DNA from: an uncultured Dialister sp.
GTDB taxonomy: Bacteria > Bacillota > Negativicutes > Veillonellales > Dialisteraceae
Direction: 5' to 3'
Assembly: GCF_900538805.1 (NCBI RefSeq)
Contig: NZ_UPZP01000011.1
Coordinates: 1-35,903 of the forward strand
Length of the DNA: 35,903 nucleotides
Part shown: positions 8,275-16,358 of the stretch, in pieces
Layout: each line of letters opens with the position of its first letter
How positions within the stretch are numbered: the stretch's first letter is position 1
Program-made: the position numbers and the translations under genes
The notes under the pieces: model-generated
Databases searched by the model: none
The model's input: only the letters and a program-made list of their open reading frames with translations
Told to the model about the DNA's origin: nothing

Positions 8275-8948
8275 GAAAATTATCTATTGCTATCGACGGA
8301 CCTGCCGGCGCAGGGAAAAGCAGCGTTTCCAAAATCCTGGCCGCCAGGCTTTCCTATGCCTACCTGGATACCGGCGCCATGTACCGGGCCGTGACCTACG
8401 AGGCCCTGGAAAGGAAACTGGAAAAGCCGGAGGATATCGTATCCATGACGGAAAAGCTGGATATGGAAGTCATTCCGGATAAAGATACCATGCGCGTCAT
8501 TGTGGACGGGAAGGACGTGACCCCCTTCATCCGCACGCCGGAAGTGTCGGGCCATGTGTCGGCGGTGTCCGCCATCGGCGGCGTTAGGACGGCCATGACA
8601 GCCATCCAGCGCAGGCAGGCGGAAAAGGGCGGCATCGTGCTGGACGGAAGAGATATCGGCACCACCGTACTGCCGAAGGCGGACGTGAAGATTTTCCTCA
8701 CCGCCTCCGTCCATACAAGGGCGGTGCGCCGTTTCAAGGAGCTCACCGAAGGCCATCCGGATATGACCATGGAAGATGTGGAAAGGGAAATCAGCCGGAG
8801 GGACTACCTGGACAGCCACCGTGACATTTCCCCGCTGAAACAGGCGGAGGATGCGGTGCTTCTGGATAACGGGGACCTCACCCTGGAAGGCACGGCAGAA
8901 GCCATCATCGAAATCTGCCGCCGTAAATTTCCTGGCTTTGACGCTTAG
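8271..8948 (+). CDS. cmk: Cytidylate kinase
   Basis: Cmk phosphorylates CMP and dCMP with ATP, feeding CTP and dCTP pools for RNA, DNA and CDP-lipid synthesis. The 225-aa protein carries the P-loop GPAGAGKSS (about 9-17), the DTGAMYRAVT nucleotide-binding segment (about 33-42), DGRDIGT (about 126-132) and the SRRDYLDS lid region (about 176-183). Length is normal for the long bacterial Cmk type. It overlaps the upstream flavoprotein gene by ATGA and is followed after 8 bases by plsC, an order common in Clostridia and Negativicutes. Confidence 0.96.
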   Translation: MRKLSIAIDGPAGAGKSSVSKILAARLSYAYLDTGAMYRAVTYEALERKLEKPEDIVSMTEKLDMEVIPDKDTMRVIVDGKDVTPFIRTPEVSGHVSAVSAIGGVRTAMTAIQRRQAEKGGIVLDGRDIGTTVLPKADVKIFLTASVHTRAVRRFKELTEGHPDMTMEDVEREISRRDYLDSHRDISPLKQAEDAVLLDNGDLTLEGTAEAIIEICRRKFPGFDA

Positions 8949-8956
8949 GAGGTCCT

Positions 8957-9559
8957 ATGGGATATAAGATCGTAAGGGCCGTCCTGAATTTCATCTTCTT
9001 CGTGCTGCTCCGGCTTCACGTGGAAGGAAGGGAAAACGTGCCGCAGACCGGCGCCATCATTGTGGCGCCCAACCATAAGAGCGACTGGGACCCGCCCCTC
9101 ATCGGCGTGGCCTTCAATACAAGAATCATCCATTACATGGCCAAGGAAGAACTGTTCAAGAACCCGATTTTCGGGTGGATTATCCGCCAGTTCGGCACCT
9201 TCCCGGTAAAGAGAGGGGCTGTGGACCGCACCGCCATCCGCCAGGCTATCCGCGAAATCAAGGCAGGAAATCCGCTGGGTATATTCCCGGAAGGGACAAG
9301 AATCAAAAGAGACGGCCTCGGAAGATTCCATTCCGGCATGGCATCTCTCGCCCTCATGACCGGCACCCCCATTGTGCCGGTGGCAGTCATAGGCTCAAGG
9401 TACCTGCCCCATCGGAAAGGCCCTCTGGCCGTGCTCATCGGAAAACCGGTGCCCGTAAAGAAACAGCGCCCCAACGATGAACTGGTGGCAGAGCTGAATG
9501 ATGTGATTAAAGGAAAAATCCAGCAGCTCATGGACGATTATATGAAAAAGGTTTCTTAG
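8957..9559 (+). CDS. plsC: 1-acyl-sn-glycerol-3-phosphate acyltransferase (PlsC), first copy
   Basis: PlsC acylates lysophosphatidic acid to phosphatidic acid at the inner membrane face. The 200-aa protein has all main LPLAT motifs: NHKSDWD (motif I, H40 and D45), TFPVKRG (motif II, about 81-87), FPEGTR (motif III, 110-115) and GTPIVPVAV (motif IV). A hydrophobic N-terminal segment (about 8-19) would anchor it to the membrane. AGGAGG precedes the ATG. It is the last gene of the scpA run; no poly-U terminator follows, and the next 546 bases are repeat. A diverged paralogue starts at 10106. Confidence 0.94.
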   Translation: MGYKIVRAVLNFIFFVLLRLHVEGRENVPQTGAIIVAPNHKSDWDPPLIGVAFNTRIIHYMAKEELFKNPIFGWIIRQFGTFPVKRGAVDRTAIRQAIREIKAGNPLGIFPEGTRIKRDGLGRFHSGMASLALMTGTPIVPVAVIGSRYLPHRKGPLAVLIGKPVPVKKQRPNDELVAELNDVIKGKIQQLMDDYMKKVS

Positions 9560-9574
9560 CGGGCTGGGGGGAAA

Positions 9575-9680
9575 GGTTCTTAAGATTGACCGGCCTATGG
9601 CCGGAGGGGTCTTAAGTTTGACGGGCCTTTGGCCCGAGGGTTGTGGTATCGCCCTGCGGGCGATGAATTTGTATGCCACC
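9575..9680 (-). repeat. Hairpin plus flank repeat module, copy B (inverted orientation)
   Basis: Read on the minus strand, the core hairpin ATCGCCCGCAGGGCGAT (9648-9664) is followed by ACCACAACCCT and a GGGCC-AAA-GGCCC palindrome, as in the other modules. The typical 9-base array is reduced here. It directly follows the plsC stop. Confidence 0.6.
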
Positions 9681-9707
9681 GAAGGCGGCATCGCTGCCTG
9701 TCGGCAG

Positions 9708-10002
9708 CGAAAACCAAACAACCTCGCTTCGCTCGTGGAAATGCACCCCTATCCCCGCCTGCGGCGGTACTTCCCCCGAAGGGGGAAGTTTTAGCGGCGC
9801 TATGCTTTGCGCTGCTTAAGTTAGCACTAAGGTAATCATAGAGCAGACTTCCCCCTCTGGGGGAAGTGGTGGCGTCAGCCACCGATAGGGGTGCATTTCC
9901 AACGCCCGCAGGGCGGTTGTTTGGTTTTACCAGCCCACCAGCTCACTAGTCCACTAAAGCTGTTTTATCCAAACTGGCGCCTTCAATTATTTAAAAGGCG
10001 CC
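9708..10002. repeat. Long imperfect inverted repeat, copy E2
   Basis: The arms pair AAAACCAAACAACC with GGTTGTTTGGTTTT and GGAAATGCACCCCTAT with ATAGGGGTGCATTTCC. An inner stem pairs CTTCCCCCGAAGGGGGAAG regions on both sides of a centre that contains AGCGGCGCTATGC, shared with E1. The right arm to 10002 ends in the GGCGCC hairpin. Its reverse complement nearly matches the first 100 bases of copy E3 at 27305. It lies between the two plsC paralogues. No coding sequence is supported. Confidence 0.75.
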
Positions 10003-10010
10003 ACCGCCAC

Positions 10011-10046
10011 CCTCTGAACCTTTTGAACCTTCTGAACCCTTTGAAC
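10011..10046 (+). repeat. 9-base tandem repeat array (CCTYTGAAC type), four units
   Basis: Four exact-length 9-base units (CCTCTGAAC, CTTTTGAAC, CTTCTGAAC, CCTTTGAAC) run head to tail, followed by CCTCACGCC and a CGCCCGCAAGGGCG hairpin. Only the third and fourth positions vary strongly. The same array type occurs near 13210, 27750, 29347, 32291 and 34118. Confidence 0.8.
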
Positions 10047-10105
10047 CCTCACGCCCGCAAGGGCGTGTACATAATTACATAACATAGAAAACAGGGGGCG
10101 AGTCT

Positions 10106-10705
10106 ATGGGCTATCAAATCATCAGGGTACTTCTCAATTTCTTCTTTAGCATATACCGCCTTCATGTGGAGGGACGGGAGAATATACCGGATGGGGGGCC
10201 GGTGATTGCAGCGGCCAACCATAAGAGCTATTTTGACCCGCCCCTTGTGGGGATTGCATTTCAAAAGAGAAGAATCAGTTTCATGGCCAAGTCGGAGCTC
10301 TTCAGGAATCCCCTTTTCGGCAGGCTCATCCGGTACCTGGGCGCCTTTCCAGTGAAGAGGAACAGCGCCGACATGTCCGCCATAAGGCGGAGTGTGGAGG
10401 AACTTAAAGAGGGGCATGTGCTCTGCATTTTTCCGGAAGGGGGCTTTGTCCATGGAAAGGGACTGGGCCGGTTTCATCCGGGCATGGCGTTCCTTGCTAT
10501 CCTGACAGGCACACCGATCCTTCCGGTGGCCATTTGCGGCGCCGAGCCGCTTCCCCATAAAAAAGGACCGCTGGCAGTGGTCATAGGAAAGCCCATTGCA
10601 GTCAGGAAGGAAAGGCCGAATGATGAAAATACGGCGGCCCTGGACGCTTTGGTGAAGGAAAGAATAGAGGCCCTCATGGAGGCCTATGAAAAAGGGCAGA
10701 GGTAG
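10106..10705 (+). CDS. PlsC-like acyltransferase, diverged second copy
   Basis: The 199-aa product is clearly a paralogue of the PlsC at 8957-9559: both begin MGY-(K/Q)-I and share RLHVEGREN, GRFHxGMA and RPNDE. Motif I is intact (NHKSYFD, H39 and D44), but motif III reads FPEGGF (109-114) in place of FPEGTR. The family's conserved T-R, which contacts the acceptor phosphate, is therefore lost. Motif II, FPVKRNSADM, also departs from the first copy. It may use another acceptor or act at a different step; this is inference. GGGGGCG stands before the ATG. Repeats separate it from the first copy, and ispH-rpsA follows after 177 bases. Confidence 0.88.
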   Translation: MGYQIIRVLLNFFFSIYRLHVEGRENIPDGGPVIAAANHKSYFDPPLVGIAFQKRRISFMAKSELFRNPLFGRLIRYLGAFPVKRNSADMSAIRRSVEELKEGHVLCIFPEGGFVHGKGLGRFHPGMAFLAILTGTPILPVAICGAEPLPHKKGPLAVVIGKPIAVRKERPNDENTAALDALVKERIEALMEAYEKGQR

Positions 10706-10773
10706 GGAAATCCTGGTTCATTCATAGAGTTTACTTTCGTAAGAAATTTTATGGCTTGCTTCATCACGGGGTT

Positions 10774-10794
10774 CCTTACATAGTAAGGTTTCTT
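10774..10794 (+). terminator. Weak terminator-like hairpin after the second plsC
   Basis: CCTTAC and GTAAGG pair around ATA (10774-10788), followed by TTTCTT. The stem has only six pairs and the T tract is interrupted, so it may be weak or not functional. Confidence 0.3.
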
Positions 10795-10882
10795 AAAAAA
10801 TTCAATTTCACAGGCTATTGATTTTTTTTATATAAAAACAAGAAGCTCGATTATAACAGGCGAAAGAATAGGGATATAAAGT

Positions 10883-12781
10883 ATGGAAATATACAGATCA
10901 AAGGTCATGGGATTCTGCTACGGCGTGAGAAGGGCGCTGAAAATCGCCGAAAAAGCCGCAGATTCCGGCATTAAGGCCGTGACCTACGGACCTATCATCC
11001 ATAATCCCCAGGTGGTAGGACAGCTGGCTCAGCGGGGGATACCGGCGGTGGATAATTTTGACGGACTCACCGACGAAACTGTAATAATTCGCTCGCACGG
11101 AGTGGGGCCTTCGTGCTATAATATGCTTAAGTGCAAAAATCTGGCCCTAATGGACGCAACCTGTCCTTTCGTCAAAAGAAACCAGGAGATGGCTCATCGA
11201 CTGGTGGAGGATGGAAGGGAGGTTATACTCATCGGTGAAAAGAGACACCCTGAAATGAAGAGTGTGGCAGAATGGGCGGTGGGACATTCTTACCAGGTAG
11301 AAACCATGGAAGATGTAGATGCACTCCCGCCACTGGAAGAAGCCTATATAGTCACGCAGACCACATTTTCAGCTGTCTTGGCCGACCGGCTTGTCGAAGC
11401 GATTGGGAAAAAGGTGAAAAACCTTCACGTCAACAAATCCATTTGTGACGCAACCATGCAGAGGCAGCAGGCGGCTCGTGAGCTGGCGGATAGAGTAGAT
11501 GTGATGATTGTCATCGGCGGGCGCAACAGCGCCAACACCTCAAGACTTGCAGAGGTCTGCAGGGAAGAGGGCGCCAGGACCTATCATATCGAAACGGCTG
11601 GGGAACTAAAACCGAGCTGGTTCCACAGTCGGGACAAGATTGGCATCACCGCCGGTGCATCCACACCGGACTGGATCATAGAGGAGGTAGTTTGTATTAT
11701 GGAAAACATGAAGGAAATGCTGGATCAGGAGGAAATGAACCTGGATGTACACAAGGGCAGCGTCGTAGAAGGTAAGGTAGTAGACCTTTACGACGACAAG
11801 GCTTATATCTCTTTCGGATATAAGACAGAAGCTGTTCTTCTGGCACATGAATATTCCTACCCGGCACCGGCATCCCTGAAGGATGTGCTGAAAATCGGTG
11901 ACACTCTCCGTGTACAGATCGTAAGCGGAGTTAAAGAAGATAGCACAATTTACGTATCTAAGATTAAAGTAGACCGTCTCGCTGACTGGGATGTGGTGGA
12001 AGAAGCATTCGAAAAGGGTGAACCCGTAGAATGCGAAGGCATCGAAGCCATTAAGGTTGGTCTGCTTGTCCAGATTAAATCTCTCCGCGGATTCATCCCC
12101 CTGTCTCAGGGCGATCTCCGCTTCGTTCATTCCCTGCAGAACCTGGTAGGCAAGACCTTCCCGGCTAAGATTCTGGAAGTGGACCGCGCTAAGAACAGAC
12201 TGGTTCTTTCCCGCAAGGCAGTTCTGGAAGATGAAAGAAATGCAGAAATGGACATTATCGAAAAGGCCTATGAAAACGGCGACGTTCTCAAGGGCACTGT
12301 GAAGAAGATTATGCCCTACGGCGCATTCGTTGGCATCAACGGCGTAGAAGGCCTTCTCCACATTTCCGATATTTCCTGGAAGAAGATTGCCAAGGTAGAA
12401 GATGTTCTCAAACCGGAACAGGAAATCGACGTGAAGATCAAATCCTTCGACCGCGAAAAACAGAGAATCTCCTTCAGCCACAAGGACTGCCTCCCCAACC
12501 CCTGGGAAACCGCAATCCATGACCATGAAGTGGACGACATTGTGGATGCCAAGGTAGTTAAAATCCTTGAATTCGGCGTTATCGTAGAACTGGACGACGG
12601 CCTCACCGGTCTCCTCCACATCAACGAAATGACTGACGACCACAACAAGAAACCCGGCGACATCTGCCAGGTAGGAGACGACCTCAAAGTCCGCATCATC
12701 AACATCGATGAAGGCCGCAGAAGAATCTCCTTCGCTTTGGAAGAAGCTCCTTCCCACGAAGAAGCTCCGGCTGAAGAATAA
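10883..12781 (+). CDS. ispH: Fusion of IspH (HMBPP reductase) and ribosomal protein S1
   Basis: The first about 280 residues are IspH, the iron-sulfur enzyme that reduces HMBPP to IPP and DMAPP in the MEP isoprenoid pathway. All three cluster cysteines are present (C12, C94, C188), with SHGVGP (H72), RHPE (H122, E124) and CDATMQRQ. From about 295 on there are four S1 RNA-binding repeats, starting near GSVVEGKVVDLY (298), at about 378, GDVLKGTVKKI (about 467) and DDIVDAKVVKI (about 552). The third and fourth are the most canonical (YGAFVGI, FGVIVEL). S1 domains help the ribosome bind mRNA. This fusion is known from Clostridia and Negativicutes. An in-frame internal ATG at 11699 preceded by AGGAGG could also yield the S1 part alone. 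A strong terminator follows. Confidence 0.95.
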   Translation: MEIYRSKVMGFCYGVRRALKIAEKAADSGIKAVTYGPIIHNPQVVGQLAQRGIPAVDNFDGLTDETVIIRSHGVGPSCYNMLKCKNLALMDATCPFVKRNQEMAHRLVEDGREVILIGEKRHPEMKSVAEWAVGHSYQVETMEDVDALPPLEEAYIVTQTTFSAVLADRLVEAIGKKVKNLHVNKSICDATMQRQQAARELADRVDVMIVIGGRNSANTSRLAEVCREEGARTYHIETAGELKPSWFHSRDKIGITAGASTPDWIIEEVVCIMENMKEMLDQEEMNLDVHKGSVVEGKVVDLYDDKAYISFGYKTEAVLLAHEYSYPAPASLKDVLKIGDTLRVQIVSGVKEDSTIYVSKIKVDRLADWDVVEEAFEKGEPVECEGIEAIKVGLLVQIKSLRGFIPLSQGDLRFVHSLQNLVGKTFPAKILEVDRAKNRLVLSRKAVLEDERNAEMDIIEKAYENGDVLKGTVKKIMPYGAFVGINGVEGLLHISDISWKKIAKVEDVLKPEQEIDVKIKSFDREKQRISFSHKDCLPNPWETAIHDHEVDDIVDAKVVKILEFGVIVELDDGLTGLLHINEMTDDHNKKPGDICQVGDDLKVRIINIDEGRRRISFALEEAPSHEEAPAEE

Positions 12782-12791
12782 TCACATGAAT

Positions 12792-12820
12792 AAAAAGCTG
12801 CCCTGCGGGGCGGCTTTTTT
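12792..12820 (+). terminator. Rho-independent terminator after ispH-rpsA
   Basis: AAGCTGCCC and GGGGCGGCTT form a stem around a short TGC loop, followed by a T6 run, 10 bases after the stop codon. The CCCTGCGGGG heart of the stem resembles the GC hairpins of the intergenic repeats. Confidence 0.93.
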
Positions 12821-12863
12821 GTTGGGGAAAAAGGTCTTAAGATTCACCGTGAAGGGGCTTTTA

Positions 12864-13147
12864 CACTTCGTCGTGCAGCACTGGTGACATAAAAGTAAGT
12901 ACCGTAGTGCAGGCTCCTTTCCTAGGAAGGAGCTGGGCGAAGCCCTGAGGATAGGTCCGAAGATAAGAAATAGAAAAGAACTGACGCCCCTATCCTCCGT
13001 CGCCTACGGCGCCACCCGCTGGCCGGGCTTTAAGGTGTTCGCTTAATGTGCAGGCTATGCTCACACAAGAGCCCGGCTCAGAAATCCTCTGCAGCATTTC
13101 TGCCTAGGGAAGGGGGCTCGGGCACTTCGTCATGCAGCACTGGAGAC
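12864..13147. repeat. Palindrome-rich block bounded by a 25-base direct repeat
   Basis: CACTTCGTCGTGCAGCACTG (from 12864) recurs as CACTTCGTCATGCAGCACTG (from 13123), 259 bases apart, each continuing with G-x-GAC. Between them are imperfect palindromes: CTCCTTTCCTAGGAAGGAG (about 12911-12929), and GAGGATAG facing CTATCCTC across about 40 bases. No frame in this stretch looks coding. A small nonautonomous insertion or a duplicated module is possible. Confidence 0.55.
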
Positions 13148-13159
13148 GCAATGGGAAAT

Positions 13160-13265
13160 CCCGTAACGCTGTCTTTATATTTATCGCCGCGAAGCGGCGA
13201 TACCACAACCCTTTGAACCCTCTGAACCCTCTGAACCTTCTGAACCCGGGCCGCATAGCGGCCCT
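13160..13265 (+). repeat. Hairpin plus 9-mer repeat module, copy C
   Basis: CCGTAACGCTGTCTTTATA is followed by the core hairpin ATCGCCGCGAAGCGGCGAT (13183-13201), then ACCACAACC, then four 9-base units (13210-13245) and a GGGCCGC-ATA-GCGGCCC hairpin. The stem sequence differs from copies A, F and G but stays fully paired. A CCGTAACGCTG...CTTTATA lead-in also precedes copy E near 27708. Confidence 0.75.
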
Positions 13266-13309
13266 TCTGCGCCAAAGGCGCAGACCATCCCCACCACCAA
13301 CCATTTTCC

Positions 13310-13338
13310 TTGACATAAACCGCCATCCGTCATACAAT
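13310..13338 (+). promoter_or_regulatory. Sigma-A type promoter for der
   Basis: A perfect -35 TTGACA (13310-13315), a 17-base spacer and a -10 TACAAT (13333-13338) lie 90 bases before the der start, just after the repeat block. This is the best consensus promoter in the window. Confidence 0.85.
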
Positions 13339-13428
13339 TTCAATACAGTATGATAAAAATGGAGAAGTGTTGCTCCAAGATAGTCATGACAATACATTTG
13401 ATTTCAAATATAGAAAGGATGGGGACTT

Positions 13429-14757
13429 ATGAGTAAACCTCTCGTTGCCATTGTAGGCAGGCCGAACGTGGGCAAATCCACGCTGATTAACGGGCTGGCC
13501 CAGCGGCGCGTATCTATTGTGGAGGACATCCCCGGTGTGACTCGAGATAGAATTTACTGTGATGTGAAGTGGCTGGACAAGGAATTCACCCTGATTGATA
13601 CGGGGGGCATTGAGTTCCGAAATGAAAAGGACCAGATTTCCAGCGGCATCCGGCAGCAGGCGGAGCTGGCCATGGAAGAAGCGGATGTCATCCTGTTTGT
13701 GGTGGATGCCAGAAGCGGTATGACAAGTGACGATGAAACCATTGCCGGCCTTCTCCGGAAGACGGGAAAGCCGGTGGTGCTGGCGGTGAACAAGGTGGAC
13801 AGCGACAACCAGGAAATGGATGTGTATGAGTTCTATTCCCTGGGACTGGGGGACCCCATCGGTATTTCTGCCGTGAACCGCCTGAATTTCGGGGATCTTC
13901 TGGACCGTATTACGGAGGGCTTCCCGAATCTGAAGGAAGAGGAGTCGGAGGACATTATCCGCACTGCCATCGTAGGCCGTCCGAATGTGGGCAAGTCCAC
14001 CCTCATCAATTCCCTTCTTGGCTATGAACGGTCCCTGGTGGCCGATGAAATGGGAACCACCAGGGATGCGGTGGATTCCCTCTGGACCTACAAGGGGAAG
14101 ACCTTTATCCTTGTAGATACGGCGGGCATGCGGAAGAAGAGCAAAATCGACGAGCCCCTGGAAAAGTACAGCGTCATCCGTTCCATCCGCGCCATCGACA
14201 ACTGCGACGTGGCCATTTTCGTCATCGATGCGGTGGACAAGCTGACGGAGCAGGACAAGAAGATTATCGGCTACATCCATGAAGCAGGGAAGGGGCTCAT
14301 CCTTTTCGTCAATAAATGGGATTCCGTGACCAAGGATGAACATACAATCAATGAATTTGAAAAGGAAATCAGGAACGGTCTGCCCTTTGCACCCTATGCG
14401 CCCATGCTTTTCGGTTCGGCCAAAACCAAGCAGAGAATCCACCGGCTGGGGGATTTGATTTACAACGTGGCAGAACAGCAGAACCTCCGGGTGCCCACCT
14501 CCGTGCTGAATGACCTTCTGGAGGATGCGAAGATGATTAATCCGCCGCCTGCCCATTCCGGCAGGGTGGCCAAGATTTACTACATGACGGAAGTGGGGGT
14601 GCGTCCACCGACCTTTGTCATGTTCGTCAATGATGCCAACCTTATCCATTTTTCCTATGTCCGTTTCATAGAAAACAAGCTTCGGGAAGCCTTCAGCTTT
14701 GAGGGCACCCCCATCCGTATCGTGGTACGGAGTAAGAAGGACGGTGGCGACGATTGA
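13429..14757 (+). CDS. der: Ribosome biogenesis GTPase Der (EngA)
   Basis: Der is an essential GTPase needed for maturation of the 50S ribosomal subunit. The 442-aa protein has two G domains in tandem, each with a GRPNVGKSTLIN P-loop (about residues 10 and 183). Each also has a DTGG or DTAG switch II motif and a base-recognition motif (NKVD about 123, NKWD about 296). A KH-like C-terminal domain follows. Only Der has two such adjacent domains. AAAGGA lies upstream of the ATG. The stop overlaps the plsY start by one base, so der, plsY and gpsA form one operon served by the promoter at 13310. Confidence 0.97.
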   Translation: MSKPLVAIVGRPNVGKSTLINGLAQRRVSIVEDIPGVTRDRIYCDVKWLDKEFTLIDTGGIEFRNEKDQISSGIRQQAELAMEEADVILFVVDARSGMTSDDETIAGLLRKTGKPVVLAVNKVDSDNQEMDVYEFYSLGLGDPIGISAVNRLNFGDLLDRITEGFPNLKEEESEDIIRTAIVGRPNVGKSTLINSLLGYERSLVADEMGTTRDAVDSLWTYKGKTFILVDTAGMRKKSKIDEPLEKYSVIRSIRAIDNCDVAIFVIDAVDKLTEQDKKIIGYIHEAGKGLILFVNKWDSVTKDEHTINEFEKEIRNGLPFAPYAPMLFGSAKTKQRIHRLGDLIYNVAEQQNLRVPTSVLNDLLEDAKMINPPPAHSGRVAKIYYMTEVGVRPPTFVMFVNDANLIHFSYVRFIENKLREAFSFEGTPIRIVVRSKKDGGDD

Positions 14758-15341
14758 TGGAGTCCGTGCTATGGATTGTGCTGGCCTATTTCATAGGCGC
14801 CATTCCCAGTGGTTATATCATAGGCCGTGTCTTTTACGGTGTGAATCTGAAAAAGGTGGGAAGCGGAAATATTGGAGCCACCAATGCTTACAGGGAACTG
14901 GGAGCCAAGGCGGGACTTACTGTTTTCATCTGTGATTTCCTGAAGGGATTCATTGCGGTGCATCTGGGTATGCCTGACCCCACCATCGTCCTCTTCTGCG
15001 CCGTATTTGCCATTATCGGCAACGACTGGTCCGTATTTCTTCATTTCAAAAGCGGCAAGGGCGTTGCCTGCGGCGTAGGGGCTTTTACCTATATCTGTGC
15101 CCCGGCGGTGCTGGCGGCGTTCCTGGTGTGGCTTGCCATTTTCAAATGGAAACATATCGTTTCGCTGGGGTCCATCCTGGCCGCACCGGTGGTGCCCATT
15201 GTCATGCTGATTGCCGGAGAGCCCTTGGAGTATGTGGCTTTCGGCGCCCTGGCAGCGGTTATCGTCATTGGAAAACATAAAGATAATATTGGAAGGCTTC
15301 TTCGGGGAGAGGAAAAGCCTATTACCAGGGAAAAGAGGTAA
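14757..15341 (+). CDS. plsY: Glycerol-3-phosphate acyltransferase PlsY
   Basis: PlsY is the integral membrane enzyme that transfers an acyl group from acyl-phosphate to glycerol-3-phosphate, giving lysophosphatidic acid for PlsC. The 194-aa sequence begins with a membrane helix and GAIPSGYIIGR (about 14-24). It then has SGNIGATNAYRELG (about 37-50) and the GKGVACG motif (about 101-107), both family signatures; further helices follow. The ATG at 14757 overlaps the der stop (TGATG); a TTG one codon earlier is possible. gpsA, which makes its acceptor, follows after 5 bases, so acceptor synthesis and first acylation are coupled. Confidence 0.96.
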   Translation: MESVLWIVLAYFIGAIPSGYIIGRVFYGVNLKKVGSGNIGATNAYRELGAKAGLTVFICDFLKGFIAVHLGMPDPTIVLFCAVFAIIGNDWSVFLHFKSGKGVACGVGAFTYICAPAVLAAFLVWLAIFKWKHIVSLGSILAAPVVPIVMLIAGEPLEYVAFGALAAVIVIGKHKDNIGRLLRGEEKPITREKR

Positions 15342-15346
15342 TCCCT

Positions 15347-16351
15347 TTGAAAATTGCAATGATTGGAGCCGGCGGATGGGGCACTGCCATGATGATCGAG
15401 CTGGCCGGACGGAATAATGACCTGATTATGTATTGCAGAAATCCTGAAAGAGCGGATAAAATAAGGGAAACCCGGGAGAACAGCGAATATCTGCCGGGCG
15501 CCCATATTCCTGAAAAAATCCGCATTACCAGCGACTTGAAAGAAGCGGTAGAAGGAGCAGGCTGCGTCATTATCTGCACTCCTTCCCATGTGGTGCAGGA
15601 TATGGCAGCCCGCCTTACGCCCTGGCTCATGAAGGATGCCGTGGTGGTCTGCGCCTCCAAGGGGCTGGCGGACAATGAAGGACACCGCCTCTCCGAAGGC
15701 ATTACCAAAGAAGTGGCCGGCATTACCGATAAAATCGTGGCCCTTTCCGGCCCGAACCATGCGGAGGAAGTGGGGATCGGCCTCCCCTGTGCCACCGTGG
15801 CGGCATCGGCGGTGCCGGAAGCGGTTGAGATTGTACAGGACCTGTACATGAGCCCCGTTTTCCGTGTGTATCGCAGCGATGACATACGGGGCGTGGAATA
15901 CGGCGGCGCTTTGAAAAACATTATGGCCCTGGCCTGCGGCGTCCTCGACGGCATCGGCCTTGGCGACAACTGCCGGGCAGCCCTCATGACAAGGGGCCTT
16001 GTGGAAATGACAAGATTCGGTGTCCATTTCGGTGCCCAGATGACCACCTTCTTCGGCCTCTCCGGTATGGGCGACCTGGTATGCACCTGCACCAGCGTCC
16101 ACAGTAGAAACCACCGGGCCGGCATGATGATGGCCAAAGGCATGACTGCCGATGAAATCGCTAAAAGCACCAACATGGTGGTAGAAGGCATCCGCACCGC
16201 CCGCCTGGTCCACGAAATCGCCCTCCGGGAACACATCGACATGCCCATTACCGAAGAAGTATGCCACCTCATCAAAGGCGACCATAACGCCAGAGAGGCT
16301 CTGGAAATCCTCATGACAAGGGCCAAAAAAGCGGAAGCTGAAACCTATTGA
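15347..16351 (+). CDS. gpsA: NAD(P)-dependent glycerol-3-phosphate dehydrogenase
   Basis: GpsA reduces dihydroxyacetone phosphate to sn-glycerol-3-phosphate, the acceptor for PlsY. The 334-aa protein has the Rossmann motif GAGGWGTAM (about 7-15), the SGPNHAEEV segment (about 138-146; SGPSFA in many homologues), and the catalytic lysine region YGGALKNIMALACG (about 185-198). It ends with GMGDLVCTCTS and the late NMVVEGIRTA motif. The start is a TTG, with AGAGGTAA overlapping the plsY stop as ribosome binding site. An ATG four codons downstream would remove part of the first strand, so TTG is preferred. Confidence 0.96.
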   Translation: MKIAMIGAGGWGTAMMIELAGRNNDLIMYCRNPERADKIRETRENSEYLPGAHIPEKIRITSDLKEAVEGAGCVIICTPSHVVQDMAARLTPWLMKDAVVVCASKGLADNEGHRLSEGITKEVAGITDKIVALSGPNHAEEVGIGLPCATVAASAVPEAVEIVQDLYMSPVFRVYRSDDIRGVEYGGALKNIMALACGVLDGIGLGDNCRAALMTRGLVEMTRFGVHFGAQMTTFFGLSGMGDLVCTCTSVHSRNHRAGMMMAKGMTADEIAKSTNMVVEGIRTARLVHEIALREHIDMPITEEVCHLIKGDHNAREALEILMTRAKKAEAETY

Positions 16352-16358
16352 GACGGGG

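Noticed and set aside
15089..16285. 398-codon minus-strand frame opposite plsY and gpsA
   Set aside because: Overlaps two confidently assigned genes and has a His- and Gly-rich composition typical of antisense frames in GC-rich DNA.
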